The notes: generated by a model from the sequence alone, not told the origin. A DNA stretch of 64,000 nt from Muricea muricata (GCA_963855995.1 OY979718.1:37215059-37279058), one strand, 5' to 3'; shown: positions 24,445 to 36,902, counted from the stretch's first letter. Made by a program: numbers and translations.

Positions 24445-26016
24445 CAGTACGAACCATGGTAATAGTTTTATAAGATATTTATCCAGTACGTATTCAAGAT
24501 GAGCATTGCTATTCATTAAAACTTAGGAACATCAAAACAAAGTTGTGAGAAGATCTGTGCGATGTTGATGTTTGATTTTAGTCACATGACTAAAAAAATA
24601 TGGCGTTGTTTCATATTTGAGGTGGACCACGCTATTAGTTTCAAAAATATGATAACACGATAAGACGTCCTTTTTAACTTAATTAATGGGAAGTGGAAAC
24701 GACATTCTTTAACTAAAAACAGCATAGGTAACAACAAGAGTATGTTTTAGTTAGAAAATAAATGAGCTTAGTGCCATAGTTTGTGGATTTTTCAAAGAAT
24801 ACGTGAACGGAGGAAAAGAGGGATTCTGGACTTCTAAAATGGATAAGAATGGGAGGTATTAGGCGTTTGAAGGAAAACTGTTCGTAAATTATCATGATCA
24901 ACGTCTGCCAACATTTTGAGAAAGTTTGCTTTGCCATATATCTTCAAAACTGGCAATGATGGATTCCTGGTAAGCATTAATGATTCTAAAAACATGACTT
25001 AACTACAGTCATGAAAGAAATGTTTGAAACTGGATTAAGCAAAAAGTGCATGAAAGCACAACGGAATTTTCATGTTTTGACAGTCAAGTCGAGATCAATA
25101 TATATGATAATGCTGTAATGCTTGGAAAAGGAACTTCTGCTGAATGGTTTTAGGTACCTGCCAGAGAAGTGGTAAAACGATTATTTAGATCCGCGTTATT
25201 AGCGACTAACATGTCTTCATATTTACCTAAATGTGCAAAAGAGACCTCTGATCCCTATTCCCGCTGTTACCAGCGGAACTTTACCACTTTTGTTGACTCC
25301 TTAGCCTCGCCGGTCACATAACATAACATAATTGAATATCAATAATCTAACACATGCATGCATTTTCCAAGCTTTGTGATGCTGATTTCGTCTGCCTGTC
25401 AAAAGGACAAACTTCCGTTGTCTTTCAAGCATTTTTTGTCTCAATCTAGCTCCAAACGTTTATTCCACGACACCAGTGGAGGTACTTTTAGAATTATTAT
25501 TTCTTACCAGGAATCCATCATTGCTAGTTTTGAAGATGTATGGCAAAGCAAACTTTCTCAAAATGTTGGCAGACGTTGATCATGATCATTTTCCTTCAAA
25601 CGCCTAATACCTTCTATTCTCATCCATTTTAGAAGTTCAGAATCCCACTTTTCTTCCGTTCCACGTATTCTTTGAAAAATCCTCTATCACACCAAATACG
25701 TTTATTTTCTAACTAAAACATACTCTTGTTGTTACCTTTGCTGTTTTTGGTTAAAGAATGTCGTTTCCACTTCCAATTAAGTTAAAACGACGTCTTATTC
25801 GTCTGTTATCATGTTTTTAAAACTAATGGCGTGGTGCACCTCAGATATGGAACAACGCTATGTTTTTTCAATCATGTAACTAACATCAAATATCAACATC
25901 GCACAGATCTTCTCACAATTTTGCTTAAATGTTCGTAAATTTTAATGAATAGCACTGCTCATTTTGAATACGTACGGCATAAATATCTTATAAAACTAAT
26001 ACCAGGGTTCGCACTG
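24445..26016. mobile_element. 1.57-kb Tc1/mariner-like element with very long TIRs
   Basis: The left end CAGTACGAACCATGGTA and right end GGTTCGCACTG are inverted copies, with TA outside each (24443-24444, 26017-26018). The inverted arms extend about 640-670 bp (about 24445-25080 and 25350-26016) around a 270-bp centre. An open frame of about 73 codons (KRLFHDTSGGTFRIIISYQE) lies in the right arm. It recurs, with frame changes, in the other copies. No DDE transposase is visible, so the element is probably non-autonomous. Confidence 0.88.
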
Positions 26017-26355
26017 TACATTACTTGTGCAAACTAACACTAAATTTCGCTTATATAACATCGCTATATGAAAAAATAAAAAAAATCAGTCGTCAATCAA
26101 TGGGAAATATTACTATGTTAAGACTCACTATGTTACCTTCATTCCGATTGGCCTGAAAATGATAGAGCTTTAGGTTCAGCTGTGCTTCTTGAATTATCAA
26201 AATTTGCTAATTTTTTATAATTATCTGACATTTTCCCAAAGCCTGGCGATTCCTCCCATAGAGGATCACGAGCTCTGGCTCTGACCTTGCAATTTAACCG
26301 TTCACCATTTGGTTGAGGTGGCTAACGTGGCTAACCCAGCTTGTGACGTCACTAA

Positions 26356-26500
26356 TGACTACTAACTTCCCGACGAAGGGCCTTCGCTCGAAAGGTTGTC
26401 TGGAAAACACTGACATGGAGACACTGACACGCTGACACTGACATGGAAAACGCTGACATGGAAAACGCTGACATGGAAAACAAATAGATAACATTTTCCG
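26356..26500 (-). repeat. 15-bp minisatellite inside a mobile element (copy 1)
   Basis: On the minus strand, after ACGTTGTCTG-type flanks, copies of TTTTCCATGTCAGCG repeat, next to shorter GTCAGTGTC variants and the end block TGTTTTCCAGACAACC. The same minisatellite in the same context occurs at 28650-28802 and 47959-48153. Confidence 0.85.
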
Positions 26501-26637
26501 GTTGTCTGTTCAGTTATAGATACACGGTATAACGTTGTAATGTGGTAAGAAGAAAAAGTGGACGCTGAGGCGAGTGGGTCACCGATCTTCTTACCACACT
26601 ATGACGTCTACTGTGCATGTATAACTGAACAGACAAC
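26501..26637. repeat. Foldback hairpin joined to the minisatellite
   Basis: The outer arms GTTGTCTGTTCAGTTATA and their inverse enclose an inner pair GGTAAGAAGA / TCTTCTTACC. Related copies lie at 27759-27886 and (right half only) 47836-47940. Confidence 0.85.
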
Positions 26638-26654
26638 GGCAAAATGTTAGTATA

Positions 26655-26815
26655 GGTAATAGTATAATTTCGAGTGCAATTACGGATAAACAAGCACGAG
26701 TGAGTTTTTAAAAACTGCAAAATAGCACGAGTCCGAAGGACGAGTGCTATTTGCGGTTTTTAAAAACTCACGAGTGCTTGTTTTCCGTAATTGCACGAGA
26801 AATTATACTATTACT
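26655..26815. repeat. Foldback hairpin with CCGAAGG centre
   Basis: Near-perfect arms (about 75 bp) run from GGTAATAGTATAATTTCG to its inverse. The turn is GTCCGAAGGAC. Contains AAACAAGCACGAGTGAG in both arms. Confidence 0.88.
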
Positions 26816-27049
26816 TATTAATAATATAAAAAGGAAATGTCCAATCAAACATTTTGTACCTACAACTTCGCATTATGCAAGTGCACTCATTCTCGAATTT
26901 CTTCGCTTAAAAAATTCATGTTTACAAAAGCCATGGCTAAAAGTTTTATGAACAAAGTTCCAGCATACTTTAGAGTTTGTTTTGTGATCATAATTGTCAG
27001 AGAAGAATCCCAAGTTGTGTTGAAATTTCGACGAAATCTTTAAGCAAAC

Positions 27050-27295
27050 GTGAAAATTCGGCCGCCATATTTTTGGTTTTTCAGCGAGTAAATCCCATCG
27101 CTCAAAGAGCTTATTACAGATTTTTGCACTGTTGTTACAGATTTTTGCACTGTTGTTACACATTTTTGCACTGTTGTTACAGATTTTTGCACTGTGTTAC
27201 AGATTTTTGCACTGTTCTGGGTGATGTTTGGGATTAACTGCACTCGAATCAACCAATCACAGCCCAGAAGCATTTCCTTGTATATTATTATCTAT
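27050..27295 (+). repeat. Element with a 21-bp minisatellite (copy 1)
   Basis: About five tandem copies of a 21-bp unit beginning TTACAGATTTTTGCACTG (27114-27215). The 5' flank GGCCGCCATATTTTTGG and 3' flank AACCAATCACAG..CATTTCCTTGTATAT also flank the same unit at 62664-62721, so the array travels inside a larger element. Confidence 0.8.
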
Positions 27296-27758
27296 GTTAA
27301 TAAAAAAGTTTAAAGAAAGTTCGAAAGATGCGATTATCATGAACATTCCAATGGTCGGTTCCGGACGTTTCGTATTTAGGCATGCGCAGAAAGTACGCGT
27401 AGAACGGACTTTATATAGTTTTTAGCCATACTATTACTAACTGGTAAATAATACTTTTAAATATTAATTCATTGACAGTACAGTGGTATTTTTTTAGGTA
27501 ATTTTTATATAATAATCAGAGAACAGTCTGGACTTTCATTGGTCGAGAACCTATGGCGATATTTTAATAAACAGCCAATCACAGACATTTCAAAATTATT
27601 AGCTGGCAATGGTGTACTTTATTTTGTAGAGATCACGATCACGACAAATGGCGTGCGAAAATCTTTTGGTGGCATGCACTATGGGGCTGCACAAGAAAGC
27701 CTTCTTTGCAAAGCAGTTCAACTGTTTTACTGTATATAGCAAATAAATAACATTTAGC

Positions 27759-27886
27759 AGTTATCAGTTCAGTTATAGATGCATGGTAGAGGCAGCCCAT
27801 GTGGTAACAACATCAGTGGGCCACTTTTTTGTTCTTACCACATTATAACGCATCATACCGTGTGTCCATAACTGAACAGACAACAG
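27759..27886. repeat. Foldback hairpin related to 26501-26637
   Basis: Shares AGTTCAGTTATAGAT and its mirror ATAACTGAACAGACAAC, plus the inner GTGGTAACAACA / TGTTCTTACCAC pair. Confidence 0.75.
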
Positions 27887-27889
27887 CAA

Positions 27890-28490
27890 AATACTATTGT
27901 TTATTATATAGTTGACAGTAAGATACTGAAAATACATGCACCGTAAGATATTTTCCATATTTTCACTAGTGAAGATATCGATCACGTGATCGTGATTTCC
28001 CGCCAATAATTTTGTATTTTCAAAATGGCGATGTTTGTAACAGCAGCGAACCAATTTTCACCTCTGTTTATAGAAAAAAACTAAATGTTTGTGGCGAAAA
28101 ATGGAAATAATACGAGAAAACACTAAAATGATGAACAGGTATTGTTTTAGTTTAAATAATATTGAAATAAAGCCATGTTTTTAGCATTATTGATCGAAAA
28201 TTAATATTACTGACACAGATTGCACAGATTGGCAAGTTTTCGTAAACAAAAATGGTGGAATGTGCGAAAAGTTTGATGAACTTCACGAAGAATTATAAAG
28301 TATTTTGGAGGACAAGGACGTTGGAAACACAAATATTTAAAAAATTAAAAGGAATTTTCTGTACTTCTCGTTATAAAAATAAACAAAGAACTGGCTATTT
28401 TGTATTTTAGAGCATCATATTCACGAAGTTATGTTCAACTTGAAAAACTTAAAAGTTTATTCTTACGGAAGTTTTTGATTTTCGGTATAA
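27890..28490. other. No gene seen; promoter-like motifs
   Basis: Around 27970-28060 there is GATCACGTGATC (E-box core) and TTTCCCGCC (E2F-like), then AAAATGGCGATG opening a 19-codon frame. There is no longer coding frame, so this may be a promoter relic or chance. Confidence 0.25.
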
Positions 28491-28632
28491 TATATCATTT
28501 ATTGACCCTCCGCTCGGGGGATTCAGTGAAATATTTCCTTCAGTGATATTTCCCTCGGGCTAAAGCCCTCGGGAAATATCATCACTTCAGGAAATATTTC
28601 ACTGAATCCCCCTCGCTCCGGGTATATAAATG
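28491..28632. repeat. Foldback hairpin
   Basis: Arms of about 68 bp (TATATCATTTATTGACCC... mirrored by GGGTATATAAATGATA) around GGGCTAAAGCCC. Lies 20 bp upstream of the second minisatellite copy. Confidence 0.88.
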
Positions 28633-28649
28633 ATAATTATATTATGTTA

Positions 28650-28802
28650 ACTTGCCATGTCAGCGTTTTACATCTTCCGTGTCAGCGTTTTCCATGTCAG
28701 CGTTTTCCATGTCAGCGTTTTCCATGTCAGCGTTTTCCATGTCATTGTCAGCGTGTCAGTGTCAGTGTGTCAATGTCAATGTGTCAGTGTTTTCCAGACA
28801 AC
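28650..28802 (+). repeat. 15-bp minisatellite (copy 2)
   Basis: About five copies of TTTTCCATGTCAGCG then GTCAGTGTCAGTGTGTCAAT variants, ending TGTTTTCCAGACAACC. Three overlapping open frames across the array are by-products of a repeat unit divisible by 3. Confidence 0.88.
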
Positions 28803-28804
28803 CC

Positions 28805-29767
28805 GCTCGAAACGTCAAATTCTGTTTATATCGTTTCAGGTAGTGAAAGTTCCTTTATTTTGTGCTTTCGGCTGCACTACCCTGACTGGAAATGTTAGTT
28901 CGAGATGTTACTGTCTGTTACCATATCAATTTATTTGCAAAATTTGGCACAGGTTCACGAAGCAAATAATTTGAAAGAAGAACTGACAAAGAAGCGACTT
29001 ACTACTTTAAATCTATCTTTGGATCGTCGTGGCTTCGATTGGTGTCGTTTCGTCACGCTGTTTATGGTTTCATCTGGTTGACACTCTCTCTTCGTAGAAC
29101 ATCATGTCGGTCCAGTAGGTAACAAGCTCACTCGTATCCCGTTAGCCATCATAAAATAAGGAGAAAATTAATGTTACAAAATATTTCAGAATATTGGAAA
29201 CTAGACAAAGATTTGATTGTAAATGACTTTGACAAACCGTACATTATATTAGTATTTGCATCTTGACATCTGATGGACACGGCTAGTGGTTCAATTCTTA
29301 GATCGATATCAATTCTTTCTCATCTTGTTGTGTCATTTTTTGGTGGTTGGTGTATTCACTTTGACATCCTTTGAAAAAATCAACAATTACAATGTTTAGA
29401 AATCTGTTCACAAGATAAGCAAAGACAGCTAGCTTAATAAGTATTAGAGAGGACTAAGTAATTAATACTTAGCGTTGCATGTCCTAGAGGGTAATCGACG
29501 GACAACACTCCTAAATCACTTAAAACCGCGGACAAATATATTTATGCATTTATATCTATATTCTATTTTGTTTTTGAAGTGGGCAGTATATATTTTATTC
29601 AGGCCCACTTAAGCCCAAGATATGTTTTAAAGAAACTAAAAAAAATATTTGACCACGTAAGTTAGAAGACTAATACGGGCGCCCAAGAGTAACAACAATT
29701 TTCTCAATCTGGGTTAGACTTTTTGATTAGATAAATAACGTTTACGAAAATAAGAGAGTAATAAAAT
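28805..29767. other. No gene seen
   Basis: AT-rich, without recognisable proteins, RNAs or repeats. Confidence 0.35.
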
Positions 29768-30062
29768 ACCAAATGGTGTTCTGATCAAGATAGCGTCATA
29801 CATGTGCGGGAGATGTTGAGATATTTGGGGAAAAATTGAACCACGGGAATTTTGTGAACATGAATCCCATGTATGTCGCTGTCCTTCCTAGGAAACTGTT
29901 TGGTAATTGTTGTATGAAAAATTACAGTAAAACACAAGCCAACGCCAGGAAATTTAAACTTTTACTGTAGAATTGTTTGATTCTGTACATTAATAACCAA
30001 GTGGCACAATCGTCAGAGCAAGCAATTGTCACCTCTGAGGTCGTAGACTCAATCCCCACTTT
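29768..30062 (+). repeat. SINE-like unit with tRNA-like head, inverted relative to 36575-36838
   Basis: The part at 30001-30060 reads AGTGGCACAATCGTCAGAGCA (box-A-like) then GGTCGTAGACTCAATCC (box-B-like). The 230 bp upstream match the reverse complement of 36640-36838 (for example CCCATGTATGTCGCT). Same family as the copy at 36.6 kb. Confidence 0.65.
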
Positions 30063-30237
30063 AGACTCGTGACACTCATGCAAGGAGTTAGTCAATAACT
30101 GATGTGGTATGAAGGAAGGGTTTCCTGCCCTTGGAGGAGTATTCGTGGAAAGAAAGAGGCAAAGAGAAGAAAGAGCAGATCGTAGTAAAGAAAGGGGACA
30201 TTTTAGGTTGAGATTAAACCTGAGCCTGAAGTGCAGG

Positions 30238-30384
30238 AATCATGAAATTCAGACTTGCAGCTCAAATCAAAGGCAGTTTATTAAAGGTCATGTAAACACT
30301 CGTTGAGTCAGTGCTCTCACATGACCTTAGCTCGGAATCGCCTTTGAATTTCAACTGGAAATCTGAATTTCCATGTTTCGTGAT
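30238..30384. repeat. Imperfect foldback hairpin
   Basis: TCATGAAATTCAGA..AAGGTCATGT is mirrored by ACATGACCTT..TCTGAATTTCCATG. Confidence 0.65.
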
Positions 30385-30849
30385 AGATTGCAGTGTATCA
30401 TTGGACAGAAGAGGTTTTGAAAAAGAAGAAAAAAGAAAAAGTAAGTTATGACAAAGTTTATAAAAAGTTATTGACACAGCAGTTGATACTGCACTTAATA
30501 CATATAATAATCATCATTATTATCATAAACTCTATTAAACCCCATGGAGTGGGTCTTGTCTCGATACATCATAATAATCAACAATATCATTTTAAATTCG
30601 TAGACTGGGTGTGGTCTTACTGGATACGTGATTGCCAAAAATAATTGTTGATCATGAAAGGAACGTTGAGAAAAGAACTTTACAGACAGAGGGCTTAATT
30701 ATTTTTTCCACGTAAATTACTGAATCGCTCGGGGTGGGGAGGGGGTGTAATAGTGAAATTACAATGATACTAACTATGCACTAAATCCTCTTGAAAGTCG
30801 TTTTTGGCTGTGGTATGACGCATCACAGTTGTCACGTGGTTGTCTCACA
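30385..30849. other. No gene seen
   Basis: AT-rich; includes an ATAATAATCATC-like low-complexity stretch near 30505-30530. Confidence 0.35.
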
Positions 30850-32822
30850 ATATCTATAATGTAAAGTTCAATATGTTAGATATGAAAAATAGAAACATTT
30901 CAAATGGCAGCAAATACTTTAACTTCCTAAAGAAAATTAAACAGTTGTGGAGCTATATGACGCAGAATTGTGATAAAAAATTATTTACCTGAAAAAGGTT
31001 CCGTTTTAATCGCGTCTCCGGTGTTCCATTTCGAACGTTACTCTTACCGTTTAACTACAGAGAGCAAGAGAAATAGAACTAGGTCATATTATTGCATTAA
31101 AGTGAATTTTATTTAATTACAGAACATTGAGATTACGACCTGGTGTGCTGTCCGGATTTTTATCAAAAAGGTAACATTTAATAACTAAAATATTTACCGT
31201 TTAAATACGTAGCATTTTTAAAGTCAATACTTACGTGTTTAACGAATACCCAATATTGTTGAAACCCCACTTCACTAGAACGATTTTGGTTGCATCTTTG
31301 AGATTGGAGAAGAAGACGACGCCATTTTGATTTTGAATTTCTTCGTCTACGGGAACATATATATGGCAATTTTTGCCCCATTTCTTCATCATTTTAGTTC
31401 GATTTTCGTCCACATACTTTCTTTCGTGTTTTCGCCATTTCTATGTAATAAATTCGTGTTTATTCTCGTTGTTTAAGGTACTTTTAAAACCCGTCGAAAA
31501 CCTTGTCGTGGCAGACATATTTTCCCGAAGCTTTCTCTTGGACTGAGCAGGAGCGAATGACGTCAAATCACGATTGTCCGCCGCCAAATTCCCGTATGTG
31601 TAGTAATTAAATATCTATATACGAAGCTAAAATGTGCTTTTTATGGCCCAAATGAAGCGATTTTACCTTTATTTTTAGCCCAGATGTCTCTTCTACTTAT
31701 TTACTTCTAGTTTATTTAGTTAATTCACCAAAAAACGCCTGTAAGGGGCGTTTTTCTATATTTTTTTATTTGCATGATGATGAGAAAGGAATGACTCGTT
31801 CGAGTTTTCATTGGCAAACATCTTTCCCTCCGTGGCCAAAAGGTAAAGATAGCTATCTTCCGACTTGCCTACGTCGTCTGACTTTAGTTTTGGGTTGATC
31901 GCGGACCGGTCAAGTCCGACTGTGGTGTTGGTGAAAATTTAATTGTTCGCTCGCTCAGTTGGACAGACCGGTCCCCGATCCAGGTAAAACTCAAGTCAAA
32001 GCTGGGCGTGGAGTTCAGGAAAACACTAAGCAGTACCGCGAGGCCAGAGAGGAAAACGTTATTTGACCAGTGTTTTTAACTAATATTTAAGCAAATTTCT
32101 TTAACTTCACTGTTGGGGACAGGTCTGTGGGGTTGGTGCATTGAAGACTTCTCGTCGTCATTTCTCTTCGTTTAAGAAGACAAGTTGTCTTCCTCGAGAA
32201 ATAGCGACGAGAAAACTTTCAAGCACCACTAAACCACTTCATTGTAAAAGCACAATGTAGTGGTTTAGCTAAACCACTGCATTGTGCCTCTTACATATGG
32301 CTAACTTCTTCCCAAAGGTTACGGTACAAGAAGCATGGATGCGCAAATATGCGCAAACATTTTATATCCTTTAAAGCAAGTGTTTTCTTTCAGGAAAGAG
32401 TCAAAACGACAATGCTTACTAAAATCAAAGCCGTGTGGTCATATTTTAAGTTGTTTAACTATGTTTAACGATCTTTTATGGCAAGATCTTTGCAAGAAGG
32501 AAAGTCGAAGTGTGCAAACCTTATAATTTTTGTCTTTTTATACTTTTCGTGGGCTTTTCTTCTTGATCGAGCTTTGTATGCCATTACGTTCAGTGTCCTT
32601 GATATAGGAGTCATTTATTTATGGCCTTGGGTTTAATTCCTAAACACTGAATGGCTGTCTTCAGCTCTTTCAAGTAATGAGATAACAATGCAACCAAATG
32701 GCACTACGTTGTCACGCTTTAATGCAATGTGTCAACACGGAAAACATGTCAAAACAACGACAGGCAAACCCATGGTATATTGTTTCAGCCTTAACGTCGA
32801 ACCTGGGATTCAATTTCTCTAT
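30850..32822. repeat. Left arm of a 4.1-kb inverted repeat
   Basis: Matches the reverse complement of 33368-34965 over most of its length, with indels (extra sequence at about 31010-31070 and 31430-31790 on this side). It contains two internal palindromes: GAAGACTTCTCGTCG..CGACGAGAA (32145-32210) and an exact one at 32250-32287 centred on TTTAGCTAAA. Confidence 0.9.
31231..31450 (-). CDS. Possible exon in the inverted-repeat arm
   Basis: The minus strand has an open frame, with a start at 31411-31413 and protein-like content (KKWGKNCHIYVPVDEEIQNQ, then GVVFFSNLKDATKIVLVKWG). It ends at a textbook donor GTAAGT (revcomp of ACTTAC at 31228-31233). The other arm (34460-34630, + strand) keeps the sequence but has a stop codon and a weaker donor. 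No family recognised. It may be a captured exon or chance. Confidence 0.25.
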
Positions 32823-33367
32823 CATTTCTATCGTTGTTTCTCGTTGACCGGAACCTATTGATCCTAAGAAAGACACAATTAAGATATTGAGTTCATTACC
32901 AATATGCGGGAAAGTTTGCGACTCACAGCTTGTACATAACCATGCATTTTTTAGATTATCACAAATAAAACTGCAGAATAAACTATAGACATAGTTCTAA
33001 AATAAACTTATCACTCTTCGGGAAAACAGTTTTCTTTACCTATCAACGAGAAAGATTGATGCTCACAACTTGTAGCTATATAACTAGGTGTTTTATAGTT
33101 TATAAAGTAAACAGGAAAACAGTCCTATGAACGAGAAAACCTGAAGCTCACAGATTGCATATGACCAGGCATTGTAAAAGTTATACCACAAGTAAACTGC
33201 AGATCAAAGTACATGCATGTCGTTGTCTTAAAAGTTAAAACAAACCTATTTATTACTCTTCAGGAATACAGTCTCCTATCAACCAGAAAGCTTGACGCTC
33301 GCAGCTTCGCCTTGTATGTTACCATGCATTTTATACGTTATATCAGATGTAAACCATTACATGACAG
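32823..33367. repeat. Tandem repeats in the spacer of the inverted repeat
   Basis: About four degenerate units of roughly 120 bp share CTATCAACGAGAAAG, GATGCTCACAGCTTGTA, ACCATGCATTTTATA and CAAGTAAACTGCAGAT. They fill the loop between the two arms. Confidence 0.75.
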
Positions 33368-34965
33368 AAATTGAATCGCAGGTTCGGCGTTAGGACTATA
33401 AGAATATACCACGTTTTTGTCTGTCGTTCTTTCGACGTGAGTTCCGTGTTGACAAATTGGTTACAGCGTGACAACGTAGTGCCATTTGGTTGCATTGTTA
33501 CCTCATCATTTGAAAGAGCTGAAGACAGCCATTCAGTGTTTGGGAATTAAACCCAAGGCCACAAATAAGTGACTCCTATATCAAGGACAATGAACGTAAT
33601 GGCATATAAAGCTCAATCAAAAAGAAAGGCCCACGGAAAGTAAAAAAAGACAACAGTTGTTAGTTATGCAGTTTTTAGTTATGTATTACAGTTGTTAGTT
33701 ATGTATTGCAAAGACCTTGGCATAAAAGATCGTTAAACATAGCCAAAAACTGGCATGACTACACGACTTTGCATTAGTGAGCGTTGTCGTCTTTGACTTC
33801 TTCCTAAAAGAGAACACTTGCTTTAAAGGCTTTAAAGTGTTTGCGCATCATTGCGCACCCATGCTTGTACCGTAAGCTTTGGAAAGAAGTCCGCCATATG
33901 TAATTGCTAAGCCACTAGACTGTGCTTTTACAATGTAGTGGTTTAGTGGTGCATGGAAGTCTTCTCGTCGCTATTTCTCGAGGAAGACAACTTGTCTTCT
34001 TAAACGAAGGGAAATGACGGCGAGAAGTCTTCAATGTACCAACCCTTCAGACCTGTCTCCAACAGCGAAGTAAAGGAAATTTGCTTAAATATTAGTTAGA
34101 AACACTAGGCAAATAACGTTTGCCCTTTCTGGCCTCGCGGTACTGCCTAGTGTTTTCCTGCACTCCACGTCCAGCTTTGACTTAAGTTTTGCCTGGATCG
34201 GATACCGATCTGTCTAACTGAGCTAGTGAAGAATTAAATTTTCACTAACACCACATGTTGACGTTGGACTTGACCTGCCCGCGATCAACCCAAAACTAAA
34301 GTTAAAACGATGTAGACAAGTCGGAAGATAGTTATCTTTACCTTTTGGCCACGGAGGGAAAGATGTTTGTCAATTTGCCACTTTAGCTTTGTATATAGAG
34401 ATTTAATTACTACACATACGGGTATTTGGCGCCGGACAATGGTCATTTGATGAAAGTACGTTGACGAAAATCGAACAAAAATGATGAAGAAATGGGGCAA
34501 AAATTGCTAAGCATATGTTGCCGTAGACGAAGAAATTCAAAATCAAAAAGGCGTCGTCTTCTTCTCCAATCTTAAAGAGCAACCAAAATCGTTCTAGTGA
34601 AGTGAGGTATCAACAATATTAGGTATTCGTTAAACGCGTACGTAAATATGCTTTCAGTAAAAATTCTACGTATTTAAATGGTAAATATTTTAGTCATTAA
34701 ATGTTACCTTTTTGAAAAAAACCCGGACAGCACACCAGGTCGTAATCTCAATTTTCTGCAATTAAATAAAATTCTCTTTAATGTAATATGACCGAGTTTA
34801 TATTTCTCTTGCTTACCTTTTTCAGGTAAAATAATTTTTTATCAATATTCTGCGTCAGTTAGCTAAACAACTGGTTAATTTTCTTTAGGAAATTAAAGCA
34901 TTTGCTGCCATTTTAAATGTTTCTATTTTTCATGTCTAACATACTGAACTTCACATTATAGATGT
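33368..34965. repeat. Right arm of the 4.1-kb inverted repeat
   Basis: Inverse of 30850-32822, beginning AGAAATTGAATCGCAGGTTC. It lacks the exact palindrome of the left arm but keeps GTAGTGGTTTAGTGG near 33935. Confidence 0.9.
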
Positions 34966-35765
34966 GCAACAAGTCTGCAGACAAGCCGTCAAAAAGATGT
35001 GCTCCAAACTTGTTGACAACTTGTAACAAGCTTGACGAAAATATCAGACTTGTTACCAGGCTGTTCTAGCAACTCTGATACAATCCTGTTGTAGCAAGTT
35101 TGTTACAAGATTGACAACACAAGGCTGTAACAATATTGTTATATCGTGCTGTATCAGTCTTGTTGGAAAAATCTTGTAACAGGTCTGATAGTCAACAGCT
35201 TGTTCCAAACTTGTTCCAACAAATTTGGAACAAGCAGTGCGAATACATCTTGTCAACAACTTGTGAACAGACTTGTTACAACTTGTTTGCAGGTCTGTTG
35301 CAACTTGTGCGTTTTTACGTGTGTACACGCGTAAAAACGCTTAAGTTGTTACAAGTCTGCGAACAAGTTGTGACAAGTCTGTTCCCAAGTTGTGTTCGCA
35401 CCGCTTGTTTCTAGTTTGTCGTGACAAGTTTGGAGCAAGTTGTTAACAACTTGTAACAAGCTTGATGGCATTATCAGACTTGTTACAAGGCTGGTCTAAC
35501 AAGTCTGATACAGATATGATACAACAAGAATGTTACAAGTTTGACGACACACGGCTGTAGCAATATCGTTATATCATGATTGTAACAGGCTTGTTGGAAC
35601 AACCTTGTAACAAGCCTGACAATATCAACAAGGTTGTTGCAAGTTGTTAACAGCTTGTTCCAAACTTGTTGACAACTTGTAACAAGCCATGCAAACACAA
35701 CTTGTTGACGGCTTGTTTGCAGACTTGTTACAAGTTGTGACATTTTTACGTGTGTATAACAACAA
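34966..35765. repeat. ACTTGTTACAAG-rich tandem/inverted repeat
   Basis: Variants of TTGTTGACAACTTGTAACAA recur throughout. The motif is itself palindromic. A central hairpin GCGTTTTTACGTGTG / ACGCGTAAAAACGC lies at 35307-35340, and a matching CATTTTTACGTGTGTA ends the block. Open frames on both strands (several of 90 codons) are by-products of the repeat. Confidence 0.88.
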
Positions 35766-35769
35766 ACCA

Positions 35770-36838
35770 TTTTCTAAATCTTTCACAATGTGTCATGGCA
35801 AGGTGACCAATCAGGTTCAACCATGTCATTTAAATAGTTTCCTGCTTAGATAAATAAGTATCATTCTGTCACATGCAAGCAAAAGCGTCTGACCTCCACG
35901 ACAATATATTTCGAAATTGCCACCAATCCCACCCTTCAATGATTTTGCACCATTTTAGCATTAGTTTAATAGAATTGAATAATTGGATATAAACATGTAA
36001 ATAGTATATGTCTCACTCGGTCAGCATCATTTGCATGGTATGTTACTCATGCAAGGTTAAAATGAGGTATTATGGGATAGTTAATATGGTTAATTGTAAT
36101 ATAAATAGATGAGTAAAATAAAAGTACAAAAAACAAATAAATAAATTTTTTCTTTGGTTGATGGGGATGGACTGCTCCCAAAGGTCACCCTCGACCCCAT
36201 AGACTCACATAAAACAATGTATTATATATATATTTTATAGTAATTAATTATGAGGATTCACTTCCCCTTGCATGTTAAAGTAAATAATGACCATCACGGG
36301 GATCTACTACCCCTTGGACATTTAGAGTGCCCATCTTGGGAAGCTACTACCCCATGGGCAAAGTCCAACATGGGAGAGCCATTACCCCCTGAGGACATAG
36401 CTATATCATAATCATAATCCTCGAGTAGTGAGTCTGTGGGGATGCATTTTGACCAATGTTTTTTTATATAAGAATCGAAGCATTTCTCTCCATCAACCCT
36501 TCTCCCACAATATCGTGTATGTGTCAGTGGTTTAATAATTGCTTTATGATATTTGCCTGATGATTGGTACATTAAGATTGAACCTACGACCTCAGAGGTG
36601 ACAAGCGCTTGCTCTGACGATTGTGCCACTTGGTTATTACTGTGCAAGATCAAACAATCCTACGATACCTTGTATCTCACTTTATTTTTTATTACAGTTT
36701 TCTAGGAAAGATAGCGACATACATGGGACAATGTTCACAAGATACTCGGGATGTTTCCCGAAGTTCAGTTTATTCCCAAATATCTCGACATCTTGCGTGC
36801 ATCTATGACGTTATCTTGCATGATCAGAAAACCATTTG
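35770..36838 (-). repeat. SINE-like composite element, minus strand
   Basis: Reading on the minus strand: a 5' block shared with 29768-30000, a tRNA-like head (36575-36634: GGCACAATCGTCAGAGCA, GGTCGTAGGTTCAATC), then a body with GAGAAATGCTTCGATTCTT, a GGGGTAGTAG-type block and an end AATGATTTTGCACC (inverse). The body matches 46660-47540 in the opposite orientation. Confidence 0.7.
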
Positions 36839-36902
36839 TTATTAACTCAGCATATGATATAAACTCAGCATTCCTTGAACCCCTCCAAAATTACCCCAAA
36901 CT

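Noticed and set aside
27114-27215. Regular repeats resembling a small CRISPR array
   Set aside because: The 21-bp units are directly adjacent with no spacers, and the context is eukaryotic.
28644-28974. Three overlapping open frames rich in VSVFHVSVFH
   Set aside because: They are translations of the 15-bp minisatellite, whose unit length keeps every frame open.
34966-35770. Several 60-95-codon open frames on both strands
   Set aside because: They follow the ACTTGTTACAAG repeat, occur on both strands at once and show no protein family.
36294-36653. 119-codon minus-strand frame as a gene
   Set aside because: It spans a tRNA-like head and a repeat body shared with 46.7 kb, so it is repeat-derived.
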